Shown in pieces: positions 1-9,238 of a stretch of 64,000 nucleotides of DNA. Source of the DNA: Lewinellaceae bacterium (GTDB lineage Bacteria; Bacteroidota; Bacteroidia; Chitinophagales; Saprospiraceae); assembly GCA_020636095.1 (NCBI GenBank), contig JACJYN010000007.1:186001-250000 (forward strand), read 5' to 3'. The position numbers were made by a program, and so were the translations under genes. Numbering within the stretch: position 1 is the stretch's first letter; each line of letters begins with the position of its first letter. The notes under the pieces were generated by a model. That model saw only the letters and a list, made by a program, of their open reading frames with translations, ran no database searches and was not told the DNA's origin.

Positions 1-9
1 AACCGCCTC

Positions 10-27
10 CCTTAGCTCCGGCTAAGG
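10..27. terminator. Short hairpin downstream of uxaA
   Basis: A perfect 7-bp stem (CCTTAGC / GCTAAGG) with a 4-base loop lies about 70 bases beyond the stop of the minus-strand altronate dehydratase. There is no strong T-tract, so this is only a possible terminator. The rest of 1-99 shows no gene. Confidence 0.3.
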
Positions 28-99
28 TCGGGAACCTTCGCCTTGGTTAAAGCCAAAATCACTGGCCTATTAACCCCGACACTTATTAATCTCTCGTCG

Positions 100-1752
100 C
101 TAAAGTGAGATTCCTCGTTTCCAGGGGATGAAATCGTCCTGCCCCAACCTAACCGCACTGGGCGTAGCTTCCCCGCTGGCCACCCGGATGAGGTAGTCCA
201 GCAGTTCTTTCCCTTTGGTTTCTATGGTATCCTCCCCGGAGATGACCGTTCCGGCGTCTATGTCGATTAAGTCGGGCATTCGGTTGGCCAGTACCGTATT
301 GCTGGCCATTTTTATCGTAGGTGCAATGGGGTTGCCGGTGGGCGTGCCCAGGCCGGTGGTGAAAACAATGAGGTTGGCGCCCGAGCCGGCCAGGCCGGTG
401 GTGCTTTCCACGTCATTGCCCGGGGTGCAGAGCAGGTTGAGGCCCGGTTGGGCCGCCTGTTCGGTATAGTCGAGCACATCCGTTACCGGGGAAGTGCCGC
501 CCTTTTTTGCCGCTCCCGCCGATTTCATGGCGTCAGTAATCAGGCCGTCCTTGATATTACCAGGAGACGGGTTCATGTCAAATCCGGAGCCTACATCAAC
601 GGCCCGCTGGGCATAGGATCGCATGATGTCGGCAAATTTGCCGGCAATGGCGTCATTCACACAGCGGTTGATCAGCTCTTGTTCTACTCCGTTCAACTCC
701 GGGAACTCTGAAAGGATGGCCGTGCCGCCCAGGGCGGCCAGGAGGTCGGAAGTATACCCCAGCGCCGGGTTGGCGGAGATGCCCGAGAAGCCGTCGGAAC
801 CGCCGCATTCCAGCCCTACAACCAACTTGCTGAGAGGGGCTGGCCGGCGTTCCGTTTTGTTGGCTTCCATCAGCCCGGCGAAGGTTTTTTTGACCGCCTG
901 GGCGATAAAATCGCGTTCGGAAAGGCTCTTCTGTTGTTCCAGGATATACAGCGGCTTGCTGAAGTTTGGATCAAAAGCATGAAGGGCCTCTTCCAGCAAT
1001 TGGAACTGGGCGTTCTGACAGCCGAGGCTCAGAATGGTGGCCCCGGCGCAGTTGGAGTGGGTAATGTAACCCGCCAGCAGCCGGCACAGTGTTTCGGAGT
1101 CCTGGCGAATGCCTCCACAGCCCCCGTCGTGCTGCAGGAACTTGATGCCGTCGACATTGGGGAAAAGGCGGTTGCTTTGTATTTCCTCCGCATCCCGGAT
1201 GATGTCCGCTTCGAGGATCGCCTCAGCGCTCGCACCGCTTTGGTAGAGTTGGACCAGCTTCCGGGTTTCTACCGCGAATTGCCGGCTGGAGGCGTACCCC
1301 AATTGTCCCAGCATAGCATCCTGGATAACCTGGATATTCCGGTTCTCACAAAACACCAGCGGTACGACCAACCAGTAGTTCATCGTGCCTACCTTGCCGT
1401 CTTTCCGGTGGTATCCGTTGAACGTCCGGCCCTTAAAAGCGGAAATATCCGGTGGTTGCCAGGAGGTGTCGCGCTCCCCGACTTTGAAACCACCGGCAGC
1501 GTGCGCTACATTCTCCCGGCTGATGCGGCTGCCCCTGAAAATATCCCTGGTGGCCTTGCCGACCAGCACGCCGTACATGATGATCTCTTCGCCGGCCTTG
1601 AAGTTATATTCATTGAACTTGTGCTTCACAGGAATATCTTCCAGCAATTCAAAAGCCGCTCCGTCCCATTCCACCTGCTCACCGGCCTTGAAGTCGCGCA
1701 GCGCCACAATGATGTTGTCATTAGGGTGTACTTTTAATAGCTTATTTTTCAT
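100..1752 (-). CDS. uxaA: Altronate dehydratase
   Basis: Predicted 550-residue altronate dehydratase, which converts D-altronate to 2-keto-3-deoxygluconate in hexuronate catabolism in the cytoplasm. Residues 1-75 are an N-terminal SAF domain (KVHPNDNIIVAL...). The UxaA/GarD catalytic region follows, with GTMNYWLVVPLVFCEN, the glycine-rich DGGCGGIRQD, LGLECGGSDGFSG-type and NPSPGNIKDGL segments. Length fits the long Bacteroidota version. The start is placed at the ATG at 1752, because upstream codons (to 1827) add 25 residues unlike the family and overlap the neighbouring fragment. It lies next to a uronate isomerase fragment on the same strand, consistent with a former uxa operon. Confidence 0.9.
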   Translation of the reverse strand: MKNKLLKVHPNDNIIVALRDFKAGEQVEWDGAAFELLEDIPVKHKFNEYNFKAGEEIIMYGVLVGKATRDIFRGSRISRENVAHAAGGFKVGERDTSWQPPDISAFKGRTFNGYHRKDGKVGTMNYWLVVPLVFCENRNIQVIQDAMLGQLGYASSRQFAVETRKLVQLYQSGASAEAILEADIIRDAEEIQSNRLFPNVDGIKFLQHDGGCGGIRQDSETLCRLLAGYITHSNCAGATILSLGCQNAQFQLLEEALHAFDPNFSKPLYILEQQKSLSERDFIAQAVKKTFAGLMEANKTERRPAPLSKLVVGLECGGSDGFSGISANPALGYTSDLLAALGGTAILSEFPELNGVEQELINRCVNDAIAGKFADIMRSYAQRAVDVGSGFDMNPSPGNIKDGLITDAMKSAGAAKKGGTSPVTDVLDYTEQAAQPGLNLLCTPGNDVESTTGLAGSGANLIVFTTGLGTPTGNPIAPTIKMASNTVLANRMPDLIDIDAGTVISGEDTIETKGKELLDYLIRVASGEATPSAVRLGQDDFIPWKRGISL

Positions 1753-1799
1753 GGCTTTTGTAGCATGTTTATTTTTAAGTTTAACCCTGGTCCTCACCC

Positions 1800-2360
1800 C
1801 TAAAACCCAAACGCCCTGGGCAGCCACAAACTCAACTCCGGGAAATAAGTAACGAAATCCGTGATCTTGGCGCCTGCCGCCTTGCCCAGTTTTTGTAGAT
1901 AGCCTGAAAATGCTTCTTTTTCAATGAGGATGGCCTGGTCGGGGCGGAAAGCGGGCCGCAGGGTGATTTCCAACCCGTCGGTTTGGGCCTGCCGGTGGTG
2001 TTCCAGGTTATCCATGGGGTCATCCGTGGAGCAAACGGCCTCCACGTTCATTTTGCGAAGCAGGTTGCGGGTGCTGTATTCCGGCGTTTGGAGCATATCC
2101 GTACATTGCTCATATATATCGGCCGCCGTTTTGGGGCTCAGCAAATCCGTGATGCCGAAATACCGCTGTAGCTCCAGGTGCGTCCAGTGAAACAAAGGGT
2201 TGCTAAGGGCAAAGGGCGCCGTTCCCGCCCACTTTTGAAGTTTTTCGGAGTCGCTGGCCTCGCCGGTAATGTAGTGTTCCGGTACGCCCAGGGTAGGCAT
2301 GGCCCGCCACTTGTAGTGGCCTCCCTGTAGCCAGGCTATGAAGCGCCATCGATTACGCAA
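1800..2360 (-). pseudogene. uxaC: Uronate isomerase fragment
   Basis: This 186-codon frame matches only an internal part of glucuronate/uronate isomerase (UxaC, usually about 470 residues; isomerises glucuronate to fructuronate and galacturonate to tagaturonate). Recognisable blocks are GGHYKWRAM, ITGEASDSEKLQKWA, NPLFHWTHLELQRYFGI, STDDPMDNLEHH and RPDQAILIEK. The first ~60 residues, with the metal-binding HxH of the amidohydrolase fold, are missing, and so is the C-terminal half after KITDF. The last ~20 codons (YFPELSLWLPRAFGF) do not look like UxaC. It is truncated at both ends, either a true remnant or an assembly join. Its 3' part lies just upstream of uxaA on the same strand. Confidence 0.75.
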
Positions 2361-2484
2361 TATAGTTTTTTTCGTTTATTTGTCCGAAGTATTAAATTTG
2401 AATAAACTCTAAGAGGGAGCAATGTCTCCGATGGGATTTAATTTATACTACTAATCTGCATTTTGCTATCTTCCCGCTTCTAAA

Positions 2485-3669
2485 ATGCATGTGATGAAGC
2501 GATCTCCACTTTTGGTGCTATTTATCACCATATTTATCGACCTTTTAGGCTTTGGCCTGATCATTCCCATCCTACCCATCTATGCCAATGAACTGGGGGC
2601 TTCCGGAACGATTATCGGCTTGGTTGCCGCCAGTTACTCGCTGATGCAATTCCTGATCGCCCCCTTTTGGGGTAATCTGAGCGACCGGTTTGGCCGCAAG
2701 CCGATCCTGTTGGCCAGTATTGCCATCACCGGGCTGGGGTATCTTATCTTTTCACAGGCTTATTCCCTGGCCATGCTCTTTGCCGCCCGCCTGATCGCGG
2801 GTGCCGGTTCGGCGAATATCTCTACCGCCCAGGCCTATATCAGCGATATTACACCGCCGGATAAGCGCGCAAAATCCTTCGGCATTATCGGAGCAGCCTT
2901 TGGGTTGGGATTCATCTTCGGCCCACCGGTGGGCGGATATCTCAAAACCCACTATGGGATCGCCTCAGTTGGATTTACGGCGGCTTCCTTGTCGGCGATC
3001 AACCTGTTCCTCGCCTGGTGGATTCTGGAAGAAAGCCTGAAAGAGAAAAAAACAGAAGGGCCGCTGTTCGATAATCCGATATCGGGTTTCCGGGAAGCCC
3101 TGAGCCGCGGAGCGATCACCGATTTGCTGATCATCAACCTGATCTTCATCACCGCCTTTTCTCTGATGACCGTATCCGTAACCTTGTTGTGGGAAGAGCA
3201 CTACGGGCTCAACGAAGCACAGGTGGGATATACTTTTGCTTTCATGGGGCTGGTGGCGGCTATTGTGCAAGGAGGGCTGGTGGGCTGGGCCTCGCGCACT
3301 TTTGGAGACAAACGCTTGCTGATATCCGGCTGTGTCCTTATGTTCTTTGGCCTGGTTTCTTTGCCGTTTGTACCGGTGCATTTATTTATTCCCCTGGAAC
3401 TGTTCGGGTTGGTGCTCATCTCCCTGGGCAACGGAGCCCTGACGCCCACGATTTCCTCCCTGCTATCCCGGGTGGCCAGCCCTAAGGAGCAGGGTAAGGT
3501 CCTGGGGTATGCCCAATCCTTTAGCTCCCTGGGCAGAGTGATCGGCCCCTTCCTGGGCGGCGGGCTATACGGCATCGGATACCGCCTGCCCAACATTGGT
3601 AGCGGGGTATTGATGATCTTGTGTCTGGTGCTGGCGGGCCGGCTGATCCGCCGGCTGTCAAAATCGTGA
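2485..3669 (+). CDS. MFS drug-resistance type transporter (TetA-like)
   Basis: A 394-residue, roughly 12-helix inner-membrane transporter of the major facilitator superfamily, DHA1/Tet branch, likely a proton-driven exporter. The first helix (LLVLFITIFIDLLGFGLIIPILPIYA) is typical of TetA-like proteins. The loop 2-3 motif is present (NLSDRFGRKPILL), as is a helix 4-5 region with AQAYISDITPPDKRAKSFG. Start could be 2485 or the second Met at 2494. No substrate can be inferred. It stands alone; a miniature palindromic element follows the stop. Confidence 0.85.
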   Translation: MHVMKRSPLLVLFITIFIDLLGFGLIIPILPIYANELGASGTIIGLVAASYSLMQFLIAPFWGNLSDRFGRKPILLASIAITGLGYLIFSQAYSLAMLFAARLIAGAGSANISTAQAYISDITPPDKRAKSFGIIGAAFGLGFIFGPPVGGYLKTHYGIASVGFTAASLSAINLFLAWWILEESLKEKKTEGPLFDNPISGFREALSRGAITDLLIINLIFITAFSLMTVSVTLLWEEHYGLNEAQVGYTFAFMGLVAAIVQGGLVGWASRTFGDKRLLISGCVLMFFGLVSLPFVPVHLFIPLELFGLVLISLGNGALTPTISSLLSRVASPKEQGKVLGYAQSFSSLGRVIGPFLGGGLYGIGYRLPNIGSGVLMILCLVLAGRLIRRLSKS

Positions 3670-3691
3670 TATTTCCATTTCCACACCCCTT

Positions 3692-3839
3692 GTAACTATG
3701 CAGTTAGCTTTTGGCGGTTAGCAAATGCCTGCCCTTAAGGTCGGTATGTTAAGCAAAAAACCGGTAGCTTAAGCTTATATCCCATTTTTATGGGCATCGG
3801 GCGCCAATAGCCAACAGCTAATCGCCAATGAATAGTTAC
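3692..3839. mobile_element. Miniature palindromic element, family A, copy 1
   Basis: About 148 bp bounded by inverted ends GTAACTAT / ATAGTTAC. The arms continue imperfectly inward (GTTAGC-rich on the left, GCTAA-rich on the right). ACCCCTT occurs directly outside both ends (3685-3691 and 3840-3846) and looks like a target duplication. It has no coding capacity. Its right end supplies the TAA stop (3836-3838) of the adjacent site-2 protease. Copies 2 and 3 lie at 4982-5133 and 31335-31495. Confidence 0.65.
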
Positions 3840-4960
3840 ACCCCTTGCCGGATTCTACTCCCTTCCCGGGCGCTTTCCACCATAACCGCTTCCAGGATAT
3901 TCTCCTGGTTGAGCACGCCAATCAGTTGGCCGGATTCATCGTATACGGGGCAGATAGACAATTTATTTTTGGACATCTGCTCATACGCTTCATTGAGTTC
4001 CATATTGGTGGAGAGCCGAATCCAGTTGGGGTTCACAATCCGTTTCAGGCGTTCCTCATTGCCCAGTAATTGTAAGCCTTTGATGATATCATCTCTGGAA
4101 ATGGTGCCGATGATCTGGTTGTCTTCGGTCACGATGAATTCCTTTTCCTGCCCATCGAGCAGAATCTCTACGGCCTTGCCGATAGTCTCCCAGGCGTGGA
4201 GGGGCGTGTACTGGTGCATAAGCACATCTTTGACAGTAAGGCGGGAGAGGAGGGAACGCTGAGTTTCATAGTTAGCTTCCCCACTGGCGCCCAGGTAAAT
4301 GAACAGGCCGATGAAAATGAGGAAGAAGTTTCCTATGAAGCCAAGAAAGACAAAGAGTATGGCCAGGAACTGGCCAATCTTGGCCGCAATATTGGTAGCT
4401 GTAGCCCGGTCGTACCGCATGGATAATAGAGCCCTTAACACCCGCCCGCCATCCATAGGGAACGCCGGGATCAGGTTGAAGGCGAATAGCACTACGTTAA
4501 TGAAAAGGAGCGAAGGCAGAAAGTTCTTACTCAGGTCGATCTGGCTGAGGTCTTTTAACAAAGGCGCCATAACAGCCTGCACATCCTGTCCGGAAAGGAT
4601 TAGGTAGGCGGTGATCAGCATGGCAATAACGACATTGACAGCAGGCCCTGCCAGCGCTACTAACAGCTCTTGCCGGGGATCCTCCGGCATTTTTTCCAGC
4701 ATGGCCAGCCCGCCGATCGGCAGTAGGGTGATCCGCTGGGTTTGGATATTGAAACGCCGGGCAGTCAGGGCGTGGCCAAATTCGTGCAGTACCACACAGG
4801 CAAACAGCGCCAGCACGAAGACTACTCCCATCAGGGCTTCCGAAGTACTCTGTCCGGCGCTCAGGTTGGCAATGAATATCCATGCCAGCAGGATGAGGAA
4901 GGTCCAGTGCATGTACACGTTGATGCCCGCAACGCGGGCTATTTTCAATGACCAGGTCAT
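3836..4960 (-). CDS. Site-2 protease family zinc metalloprotease with CBS domains
   Basis: A 374-residue membrane-embedded M50 peptidase, a family that cleaves substrates inside the membrane (regulated intramembrane proteolysis). The zinc motif HEFGH is in an early transmembrane helix (VVLHEFGHALTARRF). The second active-site motif is AFPMDGGRVLRALL, with the catalytic Asp. At least five hydrophobic segments come first, then two CBS repeats from about residue 240 (LTVKDVLMHQYTPL..., LSTNMELNEAYEQM...), which usually bind adenine nucleotides. Start is placed at the ATG at 4960 (MTWSLKIARVAGINVYMHW), where the family normally begins; codons further upstream (to 5050) run through a miniature repeat. 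The gene is bracketed by two copies of that repeat and the stop codon lies in one of them. Confidence 0.88.
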   Translation of the reverse strand: MTWSLKIARVAGINVYMHWTFLILLAWIFIANLSAGQSTSEALMGVVFVLALFACVVLHEFGHALTARRFNIQTQRITLLPIGGLAMLEKMPEDPRQELLVALAGPAVNVVIAMLITAYLILSGQDVQAVMAPLLKDLSQIDLSKNFLPSLLFINVVLFAFNLIPAFPMDGGRVLRALLSMRYDRATATNIAAKIGQFLAILFVFLGFIGNFFLIFIGLFIYLGASGEANYETQRSLLSRLTVKDVLMHQYTPLHAWETIGKAVEILLDGQEKEFIVTEDNQIIGTISRDDIIKGLQLLGNEERLKRIVNPNWIRLSTNMELNEAYEQMSKNKLSICPVYDESGQLIGVLNQENILEAVMVESAREGSRIRQGV

Positions 4961-4981
4961 AGTTTTTTGGTTTTTATTTTT

Positions 4982-5133
4982 GTAACTATTCAGCATCGTG
5001 GTGATTTGACCCCTCAAGCAAAATTTTGTAAGCCGCCCTTCCCCTTCCAAGGGGAATGAGAAGGGGTTCCAGCGGGAAAAAGTCTACAAAATTTTGCGTC
5101 AGGCGTATTTCAGACCCCATGCTGAATAGTAAC
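4982..5133. mobile_element. Miniature palindromic element, family A, copy 2
   Basis: 152 bp with inverted ends GTAACTATTCAGCAT / ATGCTGAATAGTAAC. TTTTATTTTT occurs on both outer flanks (4972-4981 and 5134-5143), a possible target duplication although low in complexity. Two internal AAAATTTT-centred blocks form an inner inverted pair. No gene is encoded. It separates the protease gene from the response regulator. Confidence 0.7.
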
Positions 5134-5183
5134 TTTTATTTTTAAACAAACCCCGAACCCCGAATAGCGAGCAACGAACACCC

Positions 5184-5828
5184 TCACCCTTTTACCACCC
5201 CGTGTTTCATTGCGTATTTCACCAACCCAGCGGTATTTTTCACCTCTAGTTTTTCCAGCAGGTTGCGGCGGTGGGTATCTACCGTGCGGATGCTGATGAA
5301 CAGCTTCTCGGCGATTTCCGGGTTAGAATATTCTTCGGCGATGAGGCGCAGCACCTCGATTTCTCTTTTGGTGAGGGTTACGCCTGCTTTGCGGTCCGCC
5401 GGTTTATTGCCTTTAACCAATTGATCGACCAAGGTAGCGGAAACCTGGCTGCTGAAATAGGTTTGGCCTCCGGCCACCGCTTTGATGGCGTTGATGAGTT
5501 CGGCGCTGCCGGCATCTTTAAGCAGGTAGCCCGAAGCCCCTGCCTCCAGCATTTTCACGATGTAACTACTCTCAGAGTGCATGGAGAGGACCAGCACTTT
5601 GATGCCGGGGTAGTGTTCCCTGACCAGCCGGGTCGTTTCAATACCGCCTGCCTCCCCCATGGAAATATCCATCAGGATGAGTTCGGGTTGCACCTGACGG
5701 AGCAGTTCCATAACCTGCTTTCCATCCTGGGCCTGCGCGACAACCCTGATGTCGCCGGTATTCTCCAGGATGGAGACAATGCCTTCCCGGAAAACGCGAT
5801 GGTCGTCGGCTATCATGATAGCTATCAT
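5184..5828 (-). CDS. NarL/FixJ-family response regulator
   Basis: A 214-residue cytoplasmic response regulator. The N-terminal receiver (residues 1-120) has the acidic pair in MIADDH, the phosphoacceptor Asp in PELILMDISM (about residue 54), the conserved Ser/Thr region LVLSMHSE and the Lys in YLLKDAG. The C-terminal LuxR-type helix-turn-helix (LTKREIEVLRLIAEEYSNPEIAEKLFISIRTVDTHRRNLLEKL) spans about 148-205. It overlaps the upstream histidine kinase by 4 bases (ATGA), so the two form a translationally coupled pair. Target genes are unknown. Confidence 0.93.
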   Translation of the reverse strand: MIAIMIADDHRVFREGIVSILENTGDIRVVAQAQDGKQVMELLRQVQPELILMDISMGEAGGIETTRLVREHYPGIKVLVLSMHSESSYIVKMLEAGASGYLLKDAGSAELINAIKAVAGGQTYFSSQVSATLVDQLVKGNKPADRKAGVTLTKREIEVLRLIAEEYSNPEIAEKLFISIRTVDTHRRNLLEKLEVKNTAGLVKYAMKHGVVKG

Positions 5829-6838
5829 AGTTCCTGGGGTTTTACAGGCCGTTTATCGCTACTCAAGGGCACTTCTATAGTTGCCAGCACCCCTTCGCCG
5901 GGTTGGGAATCGAGGATAAACGACCCACCGAGCGATCGTACCCGGGTCTGGATATTCCTCAATCCGATACCTTTATCAATGCCTGGGTTGTTGTCCGGCT
6001 GATGTGGGGAGAAACCCACGCCGTCATCTTCCACCATCAAAACGATGGAATCGGAATGCCGGATCAATTGTACGTTGATGGTCGTCGCCCGGGCGTATTT
6101 AACCGCGTTGTTGATCAACTCCTGGGTGATGCGGTAGAGGCCCAGCGCTATTTTTCGCCCCATCCGGTCCCGGATATTAGAGTGGTAAAAATTGGCTTGT
6201 ACCTTGCCGCTGCTATTCACCCGCTGGCAGAGGTTCTCCAGGGCGGCCACCAGCCCGAAATCGACCAGCACATTGGGCATCAGGTTGTGAGAGATGCTTC
6301 GAATGTCGTTGGACATAGCCTTGAGCAGTTCGCTCATGGACTCTATCATCTGGGAAGCCCGGGTATTCTCCTCCTTCAGTTCCAGTTGCAACGCGTCCAG
6401 GTTGAGTTTGATGGTCGAGATCAGCGGCCCGATCCCGTCGTGAATTTCCTTGGACAACTTTCTCCGCTGCGCTTCCGATGCTTCGAGGATGGCGTCGAGC
6501 ATGTGCTGTTCGGTCTCCTTGGCGCGGGTTACATCGATAATACTGAGGGCCAGCCCCGGCGGAACCGGGCGCCCCCGGATCGTCAGATAGTGGTGGGCCG
6601 CCTTTACTGCCAGGAGGTCGAAGTGGGCGACGGGTTCTTTCAACGGGAAGGACAGGTGTTCTCTCAAACCGGGAATGGCTTCCAGATACGGCGCCAAAGG
6701 GAAGCCTTCCCCTTCCGGCAAGTGCAGGTAGGCGCGGCCCAGAGGGTTGGCCAACAAGAGGGTTCCCTCCCGGTTGGCTACAGCGATACCGTAGGGCGCT
6801 GATGTGAAAATGGATTCGAGTAAAGCAAGTCGCTCCAT
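5825..6838 (-). CDS. PAS-domain sensor histidine kinase (HisKA_3)
   Basis: A 337-residue sensor kinase without membrane helices, so probably a cytoplasmic sensor. An N-terminal PAS-like domain (residues 1-115, ESIFTSAPYGIAVANREGTLLLANPLG...) precedes a HisKA_3 dimerisation domain with the phospho-His in SKEIHDGIGPLISTIKLNLDAL. The HATPase_c domain has N-box ELINNAVKYARAT, G1 VEDDGVGF and a second glycine box GIGLRNIQTRV. It phosphorylates the response regulator encoded immediately downstream. The signal is unknown. Confidence 0.92.
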   Translation of the reverse strand: MERLALLESIFTSAPYGIAVANREGTLLLANPLGRAYLHLPEGEGFPLAPYLEAIPGLREHLSFPLKEPVAHFDLLAVKAAHHYLTIRGRPVPPGLALSIIDVTRAKETEQHMLDAILEASEAQRRKLSKEIHDGIGPLISTIKLNLDALQLELKEENTRASQMIESMSELLKAMSNDIRSISHNLMPNVLVDFGLVAALENLCQRVNSSGKVQANFYHSNIRDRMGRKIALGLYRITQELINNAVKYARATTINVQLIRHSDSIVLMVEDDGVGFSPHQPDNNPGIDKGIGLRNIQTRVRSLGGSFILDSQPGEGVLATIEVPLSSDKRPVKPQEL

Positions 6839-6880
6839 AACTGCAAGCTACAAAAGTTTACCTTCTGATTTTTATCCTTC

Positions 6881-7492
6881 CTATTCCACCAACTTCAGCT
6901 TCCCCACCAACCCCATCAACTCCTTAAAACAACGGCCGGTGAGCACCGCGTCTTCCAGGGCGCTGTGGTCCTCGGTTTCTCTCTCCTGGCCGAAGTAAGC
7001 GGCGATGGCCGTCAGGCTTTGACGGGTAGGGACATTCATACCCGCATCCCGAAACAAAGGGAAAAGCGCATGGGTCAGCGATTGCATGTCCAGCATGCGG
7101 TAGCTGAAGGGCCAGCGCCGGTTGATCAGGCCGTAGGCCGATCTCAGGAAGGCAAAATCATTGACGATGCCCAGGCCGGCGATCATGGTGTGTTTGAGCA
7201 GGCGGGTATTGTCAAAGGGGTCGGGCTTTATGTTGCGCCGGCCGAGTATCCACGTTTCAAATGCGGGCAAAACGTCATCGAGGATGGGGGCGTCCCGCAG
7301 TTCTTCCAGAGTCAGGCCGTGCACTTCGGCGGAAGGCTTGGAAAAGGCCTCTTCGTTTTCCGGATAGACGTAGGACTGATAGCGCCCCAACTCTTTCCAT
7401 TCTTCGGTGTACAACACGGCGCCGATCTCGATGATGTCGTGATAAGAAGGGTCGTCTCCCGACATTTCCAAATCTATAACGAGGTATTCCAT
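6881..7492 (-). CDS. DEDDh-type 3'-5' exonuclease
   Basis: A 203-residue exonuclease of the DnaQ/RNase T superfamily that trims DNA or RNA 3' ends in the cytoplasm. The Asp-Glu of motif I is in VIDLEMSG, the motif II Asp in IVNDFAFLR, and motif III has His...Asp in HSALEDA, so the DEDDh set is complete. Start is set at the ATG at 7492 because motif I then sits at residues 5-7, the family norm; an in-frame upstream codon at 7525 would add 11 residues. No partner gene nearby identifies its substrate. Confidence 0.8.
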   Translation of the reverse strand: MEYLVIDLEMSGDDPSYHDIIEIGAVLYTEEWKELGRYQSYVYPENEEAFSKPSAEVHGLTLEELRDAPILDDVLPAFETWILGRRNIKPDPFDNTRLLKHTMIAGLGIVNDFAFLRSAYGLINRRWPFSYRMLDMQSLTHALFPLFRDAGMNVPTRQSLTAIAAYFGQERETEDHSALEDAVLTGRCFKELMGLVGKLKLVE

Positions 7493-7615
7493 TGTTTTTT
7501 GGCTAAAATACAATGATGAAGGCAATTTTCAACCCTTACCTGCCAACATTTCCTGTCGCCAGCCGTTGTTTGGTTTTACAATCCATGCAAATAAAACACA
7601 TACGATTTATTTAAT

Positions 7616-7623
7616 TAGCTTTG
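7616..7623 (+). promoter_or_regulatory. Bacteroidota-type -7 element
   Basis: TAGCTTTG matches the Bacteroidota -7 consensus TAnnTTTG and lies 55 bases before the ATG of the secreted protease. No exact -33 TTTG was found at the usual spacing, so support is partial. Confidence 0.4.
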
Positions 7624-7677
7624 AGATAGGACAGGGCTTCTCGCTTCAAACTTAAATTTTGCTAAAAACCGTATTCC

Positions 7678-9234
7678 ATGAAACCGGTTACACTGCTCAC
7701 GGCGGGGCTTTTGGCCCTTTCCTTTTCACTTTATGCTCAATTGGATGAATGGACGCCGCCGGCGCCGCCCTGCCGGTTGCCGCCCGCGCCATTTGATGGC
7801 TATCTTTATGTGCCTCCACCCGTGGAGCCGGCTCAGCTGGCGGCTCGCCAAACCGCCACCATAAACGTCAACTTCCTGCCCGCGGGCGCCGCCCGGTTTG
7901 GGTATACCTGTGCCGACTGGCCAGCCGAAGCCGAGACAGCTATGGCTTATGCAGCCAGTATCTGGGGCAGTTTACTCAGCACCGGTTCTACGATTACCAT
8001 TGACGCCTGCTGGGCTACCGGAATGGCAGCCGGTGTGCTGGGCTCGGCCGGGGCTTCAAATTACTATTTACTTACAGACGGGGTCAATACTACCTGGTAT
8101 CCGGCGGCATTATCCGAATTGCTACTCAACAATTTTTCGCTTCTGTCCGTGGAAATCCAGGCCATTTTCAATTCGGAACGCACCGATTGGTACTTTGGGA
8201 CGGATGGCAACCTCGATTTTAATGAGATCGATTTTGCGACCGTAGCCCTGCACGAGCTGGGCCACGGGCTGGGTTTCGCAGGCTTCGAAGATATTGATGA
8301 TGGGAGTGGCGCCGCCGAGTGCGAAGGTATTGTCGACGAGGGCTGCTATGGCGCCAAATCCGGCATCTGGTATCCGGATATCTATTCCCGGCAGGTAGAA
8401 GATAACAACGGCGATCCTTTAACGGATATCAGCAACCCGTCTCTTACCGTAGCCTCCCTGCTTACTTCGGGCGTTGGAGCGAATGGCGAATTGTTTCTCG
8501 GCAACGCCTCCGTGCTTTCCGGAAACGGCGGGAATCCGGCCCGGCTGTACACCCCCGCTACCTACGCTCCGGGCTCGACCTACAGCCATTTCGACCAGAG
8601 CACCTTTGGTAGTGAACTGATGAAACCAGCGTTAAACTTCGGCCAGGCCATTCACGATCCGGGCCTGGCGCTCAACTTGCTGCAAGGCCTGGGCTGGCCC
8701 ATAGGCGTTACGGTCCTGCCGGTTACCTGGATATCTTTTGACGCCCGGGAGAAAAATGATGGTGTTTTGCTACGATGGGAAACCGGGGCTGAAGTGAATA
8801 ATGCCGGTTTCGAAATTCAGCGTTCCAAAGATGCGGTACATTGGGTTGGCATCGATTTCATTCCCGGCAGGGGAGAGGCGGCCGTTTACGAATATTTGGA
8901 CCTATCTTCCTATAAAGGATTGAATTATTACCGGCTGCTGCAGGTGGATTTTGATGGCCGTAGCGACTTGTCCAAAACGGTGAGTGTGTATTCCCACAAC
9001 CGCCGGGGAGGAAGTGTGGGTTTTTTCCCCAACCCGGTACAGGAAGAGCTGGCCATTGCCTACGTGAATTTTTCCGAACCTACGCCCTTCACGATCACCA
9101 ATCTGCTGGGACAGGAAACCTACAGGGGCGTGTTGTCATCGCCTGCCGAAAAGGTAGGCCTGCCGCCTATGCCTTCCGGGACGTACTGGCTGAAAGTGGG
9201 GCAGGAAGCGGCCCTGCCTTTTGTGAAGCTTTAA
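7678..9234 (+). CDS. Secreted matrixin-like metalloprotease with T9SS sorting domain
   Basis: 518 residues. An N-terminal signal peptide (MKPVTLLTAGLLALSFSLYAQ) leads into a protease-like domain with HELGHGLGF at about residue 192. The first two zinc ligands and the catalytic Glu are present, but the matrixin third His (HExxHxxGxxH) is Gly here, as in a group of bacterial proteins containing HELGHGLGF. After a fibronectin-like region (LRWETGAEVNNAGFEIQRS...) comes a C-terminal type A sorting domain (FFPNPVQEELAI ... MPSGTYWLKV), which directs export across the outer membrane by the type IX system and then surface attachment or release. Substrate unknown. The call of a secreted T9SS cargo is firm; proteolytic activity is inferred. 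Confidence 0.85.
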   Translation: MKPVTLLTAGLLALSFSLYAQLDEWTPPAPPCRLPPAPFDGYLYVPPPVEPAQLAARQTATINVNFLPAGAARFGYTCADWPAEAETAMAYAASIWGSLLSTGSTITIDACWATGMAAGVLGSAGASNYYLLTDGVNTTWYPAALSELLLNNFSLLSVEIQAIFNSERTDWYFGTDGNLDFNEIDFATVALHELGHGLGFAGFEDIDDGSGAAECEGIVDEGCYGAKSGIWYPDIYSRQVEDNNGDPLTDISNPSLTVASLLTSGVGANGELFLGNASVLSGNGGNPARLYTPATYAPGSTYSHFDQSTFGSELMKPALNFGQAIHDPGLALNLLQGLGWPIGVTVLPVTWISFDAREKNDGVLLRWETGAEVNNAGFEIQRSKDAVHWVGIDFIPGRGEAAVYEYLDLSSYKGLNYYRLLQVDFDGRSDLSKTVSVYSHNRRGGSVGFFPNPVQEELAIAYVNFSEPTPFTITNLLGQETYRGVLSSPAEKVGLPPMPSGTYWLKVGQEAALPFVKL

Positions 9235-9238
9235 TTAA

